A stretch of 64,000 nucleotides of DNA, taken from the NCBI GenBank assembly GCA_020161065.1, contig JAIUPH010000033.1, positions 147,508-211,507 of the forward strand, read 5' to 3'. A program made the position numbers and the translations under genes. Of the stretch, positions 36,426 through 46,398 are shown one piece after another; within the stretch, counting starts at the first letter, position 1, and each line of letters opens with the position of its first letter. This DNA is from Pseudomonadota bacterium (GTDB taxonomy: Bacteria; Pseudomonadota; Gammaproteobacteria; Burkholderiales; Burkholderiaceae_C). Under the pieces are notes generated by a model that saw nothing but the letters and a program-made list of their open reading frames with translations, had not been told where the DNA came from and made no database searches.

Positions 36426-36895
36426 CGAGCGCCATGACGCCCGACGACATCGCCCGCCTCGCCGGCTGGCTGCGCGACAGCGGCATCGGCCTGCTGGAAC
36501 TGCGCGGCCCGGGCACCGCGCTGCGGCTGCGGCAGGGCGCCGGCGGCATCACGGCGGAGACCATCGCGCCGGCCGAACTTGAAGCGCACGCTCAAGCGCA
36601 CGATGAAGCGCACGCCGAACCCCACGCCGAAGCGCAGCCCGAAGCGCCGCTGATCGTCAGCGCCCCCTCGGTCGGCGTCTTCCTGCACCGCCACCCGCTG
36701 CGCGCCGACGACCTGGCCGCGCCGGGCACGGCCGTCGCCGCCGGCCAGGTGCTGGGGCTGCTGCAGATCGGCCCGCTGCTGCTGCCGGTGGCGGCGCCGG
36801 CGGCGGCGCTGCTGCAAGATCGCCTCGCGCCGCACGGCGCGGCGGTCGGCTACGGCACGCCGCTGGCGGCGCTGCAACCCATCGACCCGAACTGA
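36422..36895 (+). CDS. degenerate biotinyl/lipoyl-domain protein without the biotin lysine
   Basis: This 157-residue protein has the layout of a second carrier protein: an N-terminal helical region (DDIARLAGWLRDSGIGLLEL), a linker with alternating His, Ala and Glu (AHAQAHDEAHAEPHAEAQ), and a C-terminal biotinyl-type beta barrel (APSVGVFLHRHPL, VAAGQVLGLLQIGPLLLPVA, VGYGTPLAALQP). Where a carrier has EAMK, this sequence reads QIGP, so it cannot be biotinylated or lipoylated at the usual hairpin. The fold seems intact, and the gene is coupled by ATGA overlap to pxpC, so it is probably a structural or regulatory subunit and not a decayed gene. Confidence 0.82.
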   Translation: MTSAMTPDDIARLAGWLRDSGIGLLELRGPGTALRLRQGAGGITAETIAPAELEAHAQAHDEAHAEPHAEAQPEAPLIVSAPSVGVFLHRHPLRADDLAAPGTAVAAGQVLGLLQIGPLLLPVAAPAAALLQDRLAPHGAAVGYGTPLAALQPIDPN

Positions 36896-36907
36896 GGACC
36901 TCGCCGG

Positions 36908-37675
36908 ATGGACATCGACCTCAACGCCGACCTCGGCGAAGGCTACGGCCCCTGGCGCATGGGCGACGACGAAGGGCTGCTGCAGGTGCTGTCGTCGGCC
37001 AACGTGGCCTGCGGCTTCCACGCCGGCGACCCGCTGATCATGCAGCGCACGGTGCGCCGCGCCGGGCAGCTCGGCGTCGACATCGGCGCCCACGTCGGCT
37101 ACCCCGACCGCCAGGGCTTCGGCCGCCGCGCCATGCACGTCGAGCCCGACGAGCTGGCCGCGATGGTGACCTACCAGCTCGGCGCGCTGGCCGGCATCGC
37201 GCGTGCCGCCGGTCAGCGCATGACGCACATGAGCTTTCACGGCGCGCTCGGCAACCTGGTGGCCGCCGACGCCGGCCTGGCCGCGGTGCTGGTGGGCGCG
37301 GTGGCGGCATTCGACCCGACGCTGATCGTCAGCTCGTCGCCCAGCGCGGCGATCGAAGGCGCCGCGGCGGCGCAGGGGCTGCGCGTGGCCACCACCTTCC
37401 TGGCCGACCGCGCCTGCGACGCGCAAGGCCTGCTCGTCCCGCGCAAGCTGCCGGGCGCGGTGATCCACGACGAGGCCGAGCTGCTGGCCCGCGTGCGCCG
37501 GCTGCTGCGCGAAGGCACCGTGCTCAGCCACGACGGTCAGGCCATCGCGCTGCGGCCGCGCTCCATCCTCGTGCATGGCGACACGCCGGGCGCGCTGGCG
37601 CTGGCGCGCGCGGTGCGGCGCGAGATCGAAGCCGCCGGCGCGCGCGTGCTGCCGATCTCGCGGCAATGGGCCTGA
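36908..37675 (+). CDS. pxpA: 5-oxoprolinase subunit A (LamB/YcsF family)
   Basis: This 255-residue protein is PxpA, which with PxpBC hydrolyses 5-oxoproline to glutamate using ATP. The opening DIDLNADLGEGYGPW, NVACGFHAGDPLIMQRTV, GAHVGYPDRQGFGRR and the C-terminal SILVHGDTPGALALA are all diagnostic. It is the last gene of the operon from promoter D and begins 12 bases after the degenerate carrier gene. Its presence shows that the operon handles a lactam of the 5-oxoproline type; the extra biotin carboxylase genes raise the possibility of a carboxylation step. Confidence 0.93.
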   Translation: MDIDLNADLGEGYGPWRMGDDEGLLQVLSSANVACGFHAGDPLIMQRTVRRAGQLGVDIGAHVGYPDRQGFGRRAMHVEPDELAAMVTYQLGALAGIARAAGQRMTHMSFHGALGNLVAADAGLAAVLVGAVAAFDPTLIVSSSPSAAIEGAAAAQGLRVATTFLADRACDAQGLLVPRKLPGAVIHDEAELLARVRRLLREGTVLSHDGQAIALRPRSILVHGDTPGALALARAVRREIEAAGARVLPISRQWA

Positions 37676-37691
37676 ACAGGGTTGACCCTGA

Positions 37692-37757
37692 CATACGAGC
37701 CCCTTATCGCTCCAGACCCAATCCGTCTTGGCGCCGCGCCAGCCCGGCCGATAGATT
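37692..37757 (+). promoter_or_regulatory. Nac-type LysR operator and sigma-70 promoter E
   Basis: Plus-strand promoter of the SDR/amino acid ABC operon. CATACG and TTATCG (CATA-N9-TAT), CAGAC and CGTCTTGG, -35 TTGGCG, an 18-base spacer and -10 TAGATT (37752-37757). The start site would fall about 15 bases before ATG 37779. Confidence 0.83.
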
Positions 37758-37778
37758 GAGCACACCGAGGAACCCCGC

Positions 37779-38525
37779 ATGCCCTTCGCCGACTACCAAA
37801 CCGCACTCGTCACCGGCGCCTCGTCGGGCATCGGCGCCGCGGTCGTCGAGCGGCTGTGCGCCGAGGGCCTGCAGGTGCACGCGCTGGCCCGCAACGCGCA
37901 GGCGCTGGCCGCGCTGGCCGAGCGCACCGGCTGCATCGCGCATGCGCTGGACGTGACCGACCTCGCCGGCCTCACCGCGCTGACGCGCGCCGTGCCTTTC
38001 GACGTGCTGGTCAACAACGCCGGCGTCGACCGGCCGAAGAAGTTTCTCGACGCCGATGCGGAAGACATCGAGCTGCTGGTCGACGTCAACCTGCGCGCCG
38101 TGCTGCACTTGTGCCGGCTGGTGGTGCCGGGCATGGTGGCGCGCGACCGCGGCCACGTGATCAACATCAGCTCCATCGCCGCGGCCTACAACTTCGGCGG
38201 CAACTCCACCTACCACGCCACCAAGGCGGCGGTGAGCATGCTGTCGCGCCAGTTGCGCATCGACGCCTTCGGCCGCCGCGTGCGCGTCACCGAAGTCTGC
38301 CCGGGCCGCGTGGCCACCGACATCTTCGCCCACGTGCACGGCGACTCGGCCGCGATCCGCGAGAAGTTCATCGACGGCTTCGAGCTGCCGCAGGCCGCCG
38401 ACATCGCCGATGCCATCGCCTTCGCCATCGCCGCGCCGGTGGCCGTGAACATCGGCCACCTGGAAATCACGCCCACGCTGCAGGTGCCGGGCGGGCTGCA
38501 GACCACGCGGCCGGGCCAGGCCTGA
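37779..38525 (+). CDS. short-chain dehydrogenase, YdfG-like
   Basis: This 248-residue SDR has TGASSGIGAAVVERL at residues 13-27, NNAGVDRPKKFLDA, ISSIAAAYNFGGNSTYHATKAAVSML with the catalytic Ser, Tyr and Lys, and CPGRVATDIF. It most resembles YdfG-type enzymes, which oxidise 3-hydroxy acids such as L-allo-threonine or serine with NADP. A consensus ribosome-binding site (GAGGA) precedes the ATG. It is the first gene of a five-gene unit with a complete polar amino acid ABC transporter, suggesting that the transporter imports its substrate, perhaps a hydroxy amino acid. Confidence 0.88.
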   Translation: MPFADYQTALVTGASSGIGAAVVERLCAEGLQVHALARNAQALAALAERTGCIAHALDVTDLAGLTALTRAVPFDVLVNNAGVDRPKKFLDADAEDIELLVDVNLRAVLHLCRLVVPGMVARDRGHVINISSIAAAYNFGGNSTYHATKAAVSMLSRQLRIDAFGRRVRVTEVCPGRVATDIFAHVHGDSAAIREKFIDGFELPQAADIADAIAFAIAAPVAVNIGHLEITPTLQVPGGLQTTRPGQA

Positions 38526-38538
38526 CGAAGGCGCCGCG

Positions 38539-39240
38539 ATGAAAGGCTTCGACCTCTTCGCGCTGTTCGCGAACCCCGAGTTCGTGACGATGCTGTGGAG
38601 CGGCGTCAAGCTGACGCTGGTGGTCGCGCTGGCCTCGTGGCTGCTGGCGATGACGCTGGCCGTGGTGCTGCTGGCGGTGCGCCTGACGCCCAGCGCCCTG
38701 GCGCGGCGCGCCGTGCAGGCCTACGTGTCCTACCACCGCAACGTGCCCACGCTGGTGCAGCTGATGCTGTGGTACTTCGGCATCGCCAGCCTGCTGCCCG
38801 GCGCGCTGCAGGGCTGGCTGGCCGAGCACAACGCCGAGGCGGTGTTCGCCGTCATCGGCCTCGGCCTGTGCCAGGCGGCCTACTTCAGCGAAGACCTGCG
38901 CTCGGGCCTGCGCGCCGTGCCGGCGGGCCAGGCCGAAGCGGCGCGCGCGCTGGGCCACGGCTACCTGGGCGCGCTGCGCCACGTGCTGATGCCGCAGGCC
39001 GTGCGCAACGCGATGCCGGCGCTGGTCAACCACACGGTGTCGCTGTTCAAGAACAGCAGCCTGGCGATGGCCATCGGCGTGGCCGAGCTGACGCATGCGG
39101 TGAAAGAGATCGAGAACCAGAGCTTCCGCACCTTCGAGACCTACCTGATCGCGACGCTGCTGTACCTCGGCTTCTCGCTGCTCATCATGGCCGGCGGCAC
39201 GCTGCTGGAACGGCGCAGCCGCATCGCGGGGGCGAGGTAG
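38539..39240 (+). CDS. polar amino acid ABC transporter permease 1
   Basis: This 233-residue inner-membrane permease is of the HisM/GltJ type. It has about five membrane helices, the first at [20 protein letters not shown], and the EAA coupling loop [22 protein letters not shown] near residues 133-155. [17 protein letters not shown] is the typical segment after the second helix. It is 13 bases downstream of the SDR gene and pairs with the permease encoded next. Confidence 0.92.
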   Translation: MKGFDLFALFANPEFVTMLWSGVKLTLVVALASWLLAMTLAVVLLAVRLTPSALARRAVQAYVSYHRNVPTLVQLMLWYFGIASLLPGALQGWLAEHNAEAVFAVIGLGLCQAAYFSEDLRSGLRAVPAGQAEAARALGHGYLGALRHVLMPQAVRNAMPALVNHTVSLFKNSSLAMAIGVAELTHAVKEIENQSFRTFETYLIATLLYLGFSLLIMAGGTLLERRSRIAGAR

Positions 39241-39243
39241 GCC

Positions 39244-40002
39244 ATGGGCTCGGTGATCGACATCGTCCGCGACAACTGGCTGCTGCTGCTGATCGGCCAG
39301 TACCCCAACGGGCCGCTGGGCGGCATCGCCTGCACGCTGATCTTGTCGGTGCTGGGCATCGTGCTGGCCTTTCCCTTGAGCGTGCTGCTGGCGCTCGCGC
39401 GCATCTCGCCTTGGCGCTGGCTGTCGTGGCCGGCCACGGCGCTGATCTACGTGGCGCGCGGCGTGCCGCTGCTGATGCTGATCCTGTGGGTCTACTTCCT
39501 GGTGCCGCTGCTCATCGGCCACAACGTCTCGGGCTTCGTCACGATGCTGGTGACGCTGGTGCTGTACGAAGGCGCCTACCTGGCCGAGGTGGTGCGCGCC
39601 GGCATCGAGGCGCTGCCCAAGGGCCAGATGGAAGCCTCGCGTGCGCTGGGCCACAGCTACCTGGGCGCGATGCGGCGCGTCATCCTGCCGCAGGCGCTGT
39701 TCAACATGCTGCCCAGCATGCTCAGCCAGTTCGTCTCGACCATCAAGGAGACGACGCTGGGCTACGTGATCAACGTGCCCGAGCTCACCTTCGCGGCCAA
39801 CCAGATCAACAACCGGCTGCTGACCCAGCCGTTCCAGGTGTTCTTCATCCTGGCGGTCATCTACTTCGTCGTCTGCTGGACGCTGACCTGGGCCGCCACG
39901 CAGCTGGAGCGGCGCATCGAGGCCAAGCGCGCCGGCACCGCGGCCGGGCGCGCGGCGGGCCGCGCGCCCGTTGCCACGCCGACGCTGGCCGCCGAGCCCT
40001 GA
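39244..40002 (+). CDS. polar amino acid ABC transporter permease 2
   Basis: This 252-residue permease is the partner of the previous protein. Membrane segments include [40 protein letters not shown] is the conserved post-helix motif and [20 protein letters not shown] the EAA loop. The C-terminus is an Ala/Arg/Pro-rich cytoplasmic tail of about 30 residues. The start lies three bases after the stop of the first permease gene. Confidence 0.92.
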   Translation: MGSVIDIVRDNWLLLLIGQYPNGPLGGIACTLILSVLGIVLAFPLSVLLALARISPWRWLSWPATALIYVARGVPLLMLILWVYFLVPLLIGHNVSGFVTMLVTLVLYEGAYLAEVVRAGIEALPKGQMEASRALGHSYLGAMRRVILPQALFNMLPSMLSQFVSTIKETTLGYVINVPELTFAANQINNRLLTQPFQVFFILAVIYFVVCWTLTWAATQLERRIEAKRAGTAAGRAAGRAPVATPTLAAEP

Positions 40003-40019
40003 ACCGAAAGAGGCCACCG

Positions 40020-40754
40020 ATGATCACCTTCAACCAGGTCAACAAGTGGTACGGCGAGTACCGCGCGCTCAGCGACATCAACGCCGAGGTCAAGCGCGGC
40101 GAGGTGGTCGTCGTCTGCGGGCCGTCGGGGTCCGGCAAGTCGACGCTGATCCGCACCGTCAACCGGCTGGAGGAAATCAAGTCGGGCCAGGTCACGATCG
40201 ACGGCCACGACATCCACGCGCCGATGAGCAGCGCGCAGCTCAACCGCATGCGCAGCCGCATCGGCTTCGTGTTCCAGAGCTTCAACCTCTTTCCGCACCT
40301 GTCGGCGCTGGAAAACGTGATGCTCTCGCCGATCCACGTCGCCGGCGTGCGGCGCGCCGAGGCGCGCGACAAGGCGATGAAGCTGCTCGACCGCGTCGGC
40401 CTGGCGGCCAAGGCGGGCTCGTATCCGGGGCAGCTGTCCGGCGGCCAGCAGCAGCGCGTGGCGATCGCCCGCGCGCTGGCGATGGAGCCGCCGGCGATGC
40501 TGTTCGACGAGCCGACCAGCGCGCTCGACCCCGAGATGGTGGGCGAGGTGCTGGCCGTGATGCGCAGCCTGGCCGCCGACGGCATGACCATGATGTGCGT
40601 GACGCACGAGATGAACTTCGCCCGCGAGGTGGCCGACCGCGTGTGGTTCATGGATGCCGGCTGCATCCTGGAGTCGTCAGACCCCGAGGCCTTCTTCCGC
40701 CACGCGCAGCACCCGCGCGCGCAGCGCTTCCTGTCCGACCTGCGTTCCCACTAG
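40020..40754 (+). CDS. polar amino acid ABC transporter ATPase (GlnQ type)
   Basis: This 244-residue ATPase has Walker [19 protein letters not shown], the Q loop [18 protein letters not shown], signature [16 protein letters not shown], Walker [21 protein letters not shown] and the switch histidine in [16 protein letters not shown]. These are the marks of GlnQ/GltL proteins that energise glutamine, glutamate or histidine importers. It is the fourth gene of the operon from promoter E. Confidence 0.94.
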   Translation: MITFNQVNKWYGEYRALSDINAEVKRGEVVVVCGPSGSGKSTLIRTVNRLEEIKSGQVTIDGHDIHAPMSSAQLNRMRSRIGFVFQSFNLFPHLSALENVMLSPIHVAGVRRAEARDKAMKLLDRVGLAAKAGSYPGQLSGGQQQRVAIARALAMEPPAMLFDEPTSALDPEMVGEVLAVMRSLAADGMTMMCVTHEMNFAREVADRVWFMDAGCILESSDPEAFFRHAQHPRAQRFLSDLRSH

Positions 40755-40776
40755 CCCGATCCGAGGAGATCTCACC

Positions 40777-41616
40777 ATGTTCAAGCGTCGCTCCCTTTCC
40801 CTCGTCGCCGCCGCGTGCCTGGGCGGCATCGCCTGCGCCGCGCAGGCCGACCAGCTGCAGGACATCCTGCAGCGCAAGGAACTGCGCTGCGGCACCTTTG
40901 CCGACGTGCCGCCGTTCGCCGCGCCCGACCCCAAGACGCGCGAGATGGTCGGCTTCGACGTCGACCTGTGCGGCGCCATCGCCAAGCGCTGGGGCGTGGC
41001 GGCCAAGGTCACGCCGCTGTCGGTGGAAGCGCGCGTGCCCGAGGTGAAGATGGGCCGCGTCGACATCACGGTGGCCAACCTCGCCTACACGCTGGGCCGC
41101 GCCGAGCAGATCCAGTTCAGCGACCCCTACTACCTGGCCAAGGAGATGCTGGCGGTGAAGGCCAGCGACAGCGCCAACAGCAAGGCCGACTACAAGGGCA
41201 AGCGGCTGGCGTCGACCAAGGGCTCGACCTCGGAGCTGTCGATCAAGATGAACGGCTCGGAACCGGTGACCTTCCAGGACACCGGCTCGGCTTACATGGC
41301 GGTGCAACAGAACAAGGCGCTGGGCATGGTGGCCAATACGATGACCATCACCAAGCTCGTCAACCAGTCGAAGACCGGCGGCATCGAGCTGAAGATGATC
41401 CCCGAGCCGATGGCCTTCCAGCCGATCGGCATCGGCATGAAGAAGGACGAGCCGGCGCTGCTGGCCAAGGTCAACGCCACGCTGCTGGAACTGGACAAGA
41501 GCGGCGAGATCAACCAGATCTGGGCCAAGTGGCTGGGCCCCAACACCGAGTTCAAGATGACGCGCGACGACAAGGTGGTGCCGCTGTCGGAATTGAAGTT
41601 CACGCCGCTGCCTTGA
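40777..41616 (+). CDS. polar amino acid ABC transporter substrate-binding protein
   Basis: This 279-residue periplasmic protein of the SBP_bac_3 family has a signal peptide (residues 1-24, cleavage after AAQA) and mature segments LRCGTFADVPPFAAPD, MVGFDVDLCGAIAKRWG, GRVDITVANLAYTLGRAEQI and FSDPYYLAKE. Arg and Asp residues in these loops normally hold the alpha-amino and carboxyl groups of the ligand. GAGGAG precedes the ATG at 40777. The ligand is predicted to be a polar amino acid or a derivative, possibly linked with the oxoproline and hydroxy-acid enzymes encoded around it. Confidence 0.92.
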   Translation: MFKRRSLSLVAAACLGGIACAAQADQLQDILQRKELRCGTFADVPPFAAPDPKTREMVGFDVDLCGAIAKRWGVAAKVTPLSVEARVPEVKMGRVDITVANLAYTLGRAEQIQFSDPYYLAKEMLAVKASDSANSKADYKGKRLASTKGSTSELSIKMNGSEPVTFQDTGSAYMAVQQNKALGMVANTMTITKLVNQSKTGGIELKMIPEPMAFQPIGIGMKKDEPALLAKVNATLLELDKSGEINQIWAKWLGPNTEFKMTRDDKVVPLSELKFTPLP

Positions 41617-41662
41617 GCGGGCGCTTCGGCGGCCGGCCGCGCGCGGTGCCGCAAGGCGCGCC

Positions 41663-42226
41663 TCAGGCCGCGTCGGCCGCGCCCGGCGCCGGATCCAGCG
41701 TCTTCAGCGCTTCGAGCAGCAGCTCGATCCAGTAGCGCTCGTAGCGGAGGCCGGCTTGCAGCACCAGGCGCCGCAGCGCCGCGGCGCGGTCGTCCGCCGC
41801 CGGCGGCGCCTCGCGGCGCTCCATCGCCTGGTAGCGCGCCAGCATGTCCTGGTGCAGTTGCAGCCGCTGGCGCACGTCCTTGGCCAGCCCGGCGGGGCCG
41901 ACCGCGGCGTCGGCCCACAGGCGCACCATCAGCTCGTCGCGCAGCGGTGCCGGCTGGCCGCCGAGCGCGATCCAGCGCTTCAACTCCTTGCGGCCGGCGG
42001 GCAGCAGTCGGTAGGCGCGCTTGCGGCCGCGGGTGGATTCCTCGGGCAGCGATTCGATCCAGCCGGCTTCGGCCATGCGCGCCAGCTCGCGGTAGATCTG
42101 CTGGTGCGTGGCATGCCAGAAGTAGCCGATCGAGCGGTCGAAGCGCCCGGCCAGGTCAGAGCCCGAGCCGGGCCGTTCGGCCAGCGAGGTGAGCAGTGCG
42201 TGCGGCAGCGACATGGGCCTTTCCAT
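41663..42226 (-). CDS. PadR-family transcriptional repressor
   Basis: This 187-residue PadR protein (subfamily with a C-terminal AsnC-like/Vir-type helical domain) has an N-terminal winged helix-turn-helix: MSLPHALLTSLAERPGSGSD, then HATHQQIYRELARMAEAGWI and the wing ESTRGRKRAYRL. The rest is a long helical dimerisation region. ATG 42226 is the first start; ATG 42214 (the usual MSLPHALL start of the family) is equally possible. It is divergent from the fadH-like gene, and two palindromes GCAAC-N2-GTTGC lie between them. PadR proteins of this class release DNA when a phenolic acid or similar ligand binds. Confidence 0.9.
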   Translation of the reverse strand: MERPMSLPHALLTSLAERPGSGSDLAGRFDRSIGYFWHATHQQIYRELARMAEAGWIESLPEESTRGRKRAYRLLPAGRKELKRWIALGGQPAPLRDELMVRLWADAAVGPAGLAKDVRQRLQLHQDMLARYQAMERREAPPAADDRAAALRRLVLQAGLRYERYWIELLLEALKTLDPAPGAADAA

Positions 42227-42279
42227 GCAAGGTCCGCCCCGGGGCGGGCGAACCTAGGGTTTGCACGATGATAGTGTCT

Positions 42280-44358
<2,079 letters not shown>

Positions 44359-44397
44359 ACGCGGCGCCCATTCGATTCACTTCAACGAAAGCCGACC

Positions 44398-44838
44398 ATG
44401 TCCCCTTTGCCCACCCAAGTGCACCCGGCCGCCACCCGATCGCTCGAAGCCTGGCATGCCATGGTCGCCCGCGGCGACCTCGGCGAGCTCGAAGCCATCG
44501 TCCACCCCGACGCCGTGTTCCGCTCGCCGATGGCGATCAACGCCTACCGGCCGCGCCCGGCGCTGCTGCTGGCGCTGCGGACCGTGGTGACGATCTTCAA
44601 GAACTTCACCTACCACCGCCAACTGGCCAGCGCCGACGGCCTGAGCGTGGTGCTGGAGTTCAGCGCCCTGGTCAACGACAAGCAGATCAAGGGCATCGAC
44701 CTGATCCGCTTCGACGACGAGGGCCGCATCGTCGAGTTCGAAGTGATGGTGCGGCCCTTGAACGGCCTGCAGGAACTGGGCGCCGAGATGGGCGCGCGCC
44801 TGGGGCAGACGCTGCCGGCATTCAAGTTCAAGGCTTGA
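44398..44838 (+). CDS. SnoaL/NTF2-like protein
   Basis: This 146-residue protein has the cone-shaped NTF2 fold: a helix pair TRSLEAWHAMVARGDLGELE, then IVHPDAVFRSPMAINAYR, a buried ASADGLSVVLEFSALVND strand pair and IDLIRFDDEGRIVEFEVMVRP. Members include polyketide cyclases, dehydratases and isomerases; D52-type and H50-type pocket residues cannot be assigned with confidence. The start codon follows the fadH-like gene by 39 bases in the same direction, so it is probably part of the PadR-controlled unit and acts on the same substrate. Confidence 0.85.
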   Translation: MSPLPTQVHPAATRSLEAWHAMVARGDLGELEAIVHPDAVFRSPMAINAYRPRPALLLALRTVVTIFKNFTYHRQLASADGLSVVLEFSALVNDKQIKGIDLIRFDDEGRIVEFEVMVRPLNGLQELGAEMGARLGQTLPAFKFKA

Positions 44839-44883
44839 CGGGCGCCGGCGGGGAACTGACGCAGTCAACCGGCCTGGAGACCA

Positions 44884-46086
44884 TCACCGGCAGCGTTCGC
44901 TCTTCGGAATGCCGCAGGAAATGGCCGTCGCCACCGCCGCGTTGTCCATGTAGGACGTGTGTGCCGTGTCGGGCCGCTCCAAGAAGCCCAGGTAGGTGGT
45001 CTTGTTCGAGACCAGGACGTCGGCCACGTCGACCTCCGCGCTCTTGTACCTGGACGGCAGCAGCCGGTACGACAGCAGGTCGTTGGGGTCGGTGAAAGCG
45101 ACGACGGTCAAGCGTGCGGCCGCGCCGCTGATGGCGACGATGGCGCTGTCGTTCTTCCGGACGCGTGCGCGTTCGGCCGCGAACAGCTCCAGCGAATCCG
45201 GCTTGCGTGCGATGCCGCCCTTGGTGTCCCCCGTCGGCTTCACGATCTCCGGCGGGCCTGGTGACGGAATCGTCTGGTCGGCCAGTCCGAGGATGGGCAG
45301 TTGGTTCGCGTTCATGTACACGTGGCCGACGCGCAAAGCGGCGGCTCGTGCCGCCGGCGGCGATTTTGCTTGCAGCATCTCGTGCAGCGCATCGAACGAA
45401 ATCTTGCTGCCCAGGCTGTCGCTGACCAGGACGATCGGCGCGTTCGGCGGCGCGTCGCGCAGCGCCATCGAGAAGGCGTCGATCATGGCCTGGCGAATGA
45501 CCCCGCGGCTTTCGCCCTGGTACGCCATGGCATCGGCCAGGCAGTCGTTGAGCAGGATGTCCTTCAGCTTGCCGTTGAGCGTCGCCCGCTTGGGTTTGCA
45601 GGTCGCGTCGCGGGCGCAGTCGGTCGGCTCGTCCGTGTTGTCGTAGAGCAGTTGCTGCTTCAGCGGCGCCGTCAGCGGCGACCAGACGACACCGGCCATA
45701 CGCAGCTTGCGGCCAGCGATCTCCGCGTCGCCGTACACCAGCTTGACGGCGGGCTTGCCGTCGGCGGTTGCCATCAAGGCCGTTTCTTCACGGGTCTGCA
45801 GCGCGATATTGGCGTCCAGCGCGCGGACCAGGCGCTGCATCGCCCCCTCGGCCCAGTCCTTGTCTTTCGTGCACATGCCGTGAACCAATAGAACGTGCAG
45901 CGGCTCCTTGCCCGGCATGTCGGCGAGCCCGGTGACCGCCACCGAGCTCTTCACGACCACGGGCGGAGCGTAAGGGGTGGCGCAAGCGCCCAAGGCCACG
46001 CAGGCCGCGGCCACGAGAAGTCTGGCGTTCACGAGACCTCGCGGAAACAGCGTCCGGCGCGGTGCGTCGATCGATTGCTGCGGCAC
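44884..46086 (-). CDS. predicted lipoprotein with alpha/beta-hydrolase-like fold
   Basis: This 400-residue protein begins with a lipoprotein signal whose lipobox LGAC puts the lipidated cysteine at residue 35. The mature part shows an alpha/beta-hydrolase-like layout: PLHVLLVHGMCTKDKDWAEG resembles the oxyanion-hole strand and loop, and IVLVSDSLGSKISFDAL resembles a nucleophile elbow, with Ser at S-D-S-L-G. Cysteine pairs around residues 155-180 (DCARDATC) could form disulfides. I do not recognise a named family. GTG 46086 is preceded by AGGAGG at an ideal distance, which decides the start. It is convergent with the SnoaL-like gene and divergent from the hydrolase gene at 46399. Confidence 0.7.
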   Translation of the reverse strand: MPQQSIDAPRRTLFPRGLVNARLLVAAACVALGACATPYAPPVVVKSSVAVTGLADMPGKEPLHVLLVHGMCTKDKDWAEGAMQRLVRALDANIALQTREETALMATADGKPAVKLVYGDAEIAGRKLRMAGVVWSPLTAPLKQQLLYDNTDEPTDCARDATCKPKRATLNGKLKDILLNDCLADAMAYQGESRGVIRQAMIDAFSMALRDAPPNAPIVLVSDSLGSKISFDALHEMLQAKSPPAARAAALRVGHVYMNANQLPILGLADQTIPSPGPPEIVKPTGDTKGGIARKPDSLELFAAERARVRKNDSAIVAISGAAARLTVVAFTDPNDLLSYRLLPSRYKSAEVDVADVLVSNKTTYLGFLERPDTAHTSYMDNAAVATAISCGIPKSERCR

Positions 46087-46398
46087 GGCTTCCTCCTGAT
46101 CTGCCCGATTGGCCGGGCTGCTGCCGATTGGAGCGATCGGCGGCGCCGCTGTCCATCCATCGCAACGTTGATGGCCCGACGACTTGAACGGCGCACGCTG
46201 CACATTGCCGGCGACCCGGCGAAGACAGGTCGCGTGCGGCGCAAAGGGTGGACGGCTGGCGCGCGCCTGCGTATACAAGTTGTAGACTTCTGGCGGGGAT
46301 CCGCTTGCCGCGGGCCCCTCATGTCGACTCGCCGTCACACCGCACGCCATGTCCCTTGCTCGCATCCGCAAATCCGCAGGGCGGAAGAGAGTCGCCCC
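46087..46398. other. 312-base divergent intergenic region with one GntR-type operator
   Basis: Between the lipoprotein gene (minus) and the hydrolase gene (plus). It contains the 17-bp site at 46271-46287; otherwise I see no gene, repeat or terminator. An ATG at 46321, in frame with the hydrolase gene, could give a longer N-terminus of 26 residues. Confidence 0.55.
46271..46287 (+). promoter_or_regulatory. GntR-type operator 1 (GTATACA-AGT-TGTAGAC)
   Basis: Seventeen-base site with two GTMKAC boxes (GTATAC and GTAGAC) one helical turn apart. It is the only such site before the hydrolase gene at 46399. It matches the five other copies in the 46-62 kb locus. Confidence 0.75.
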
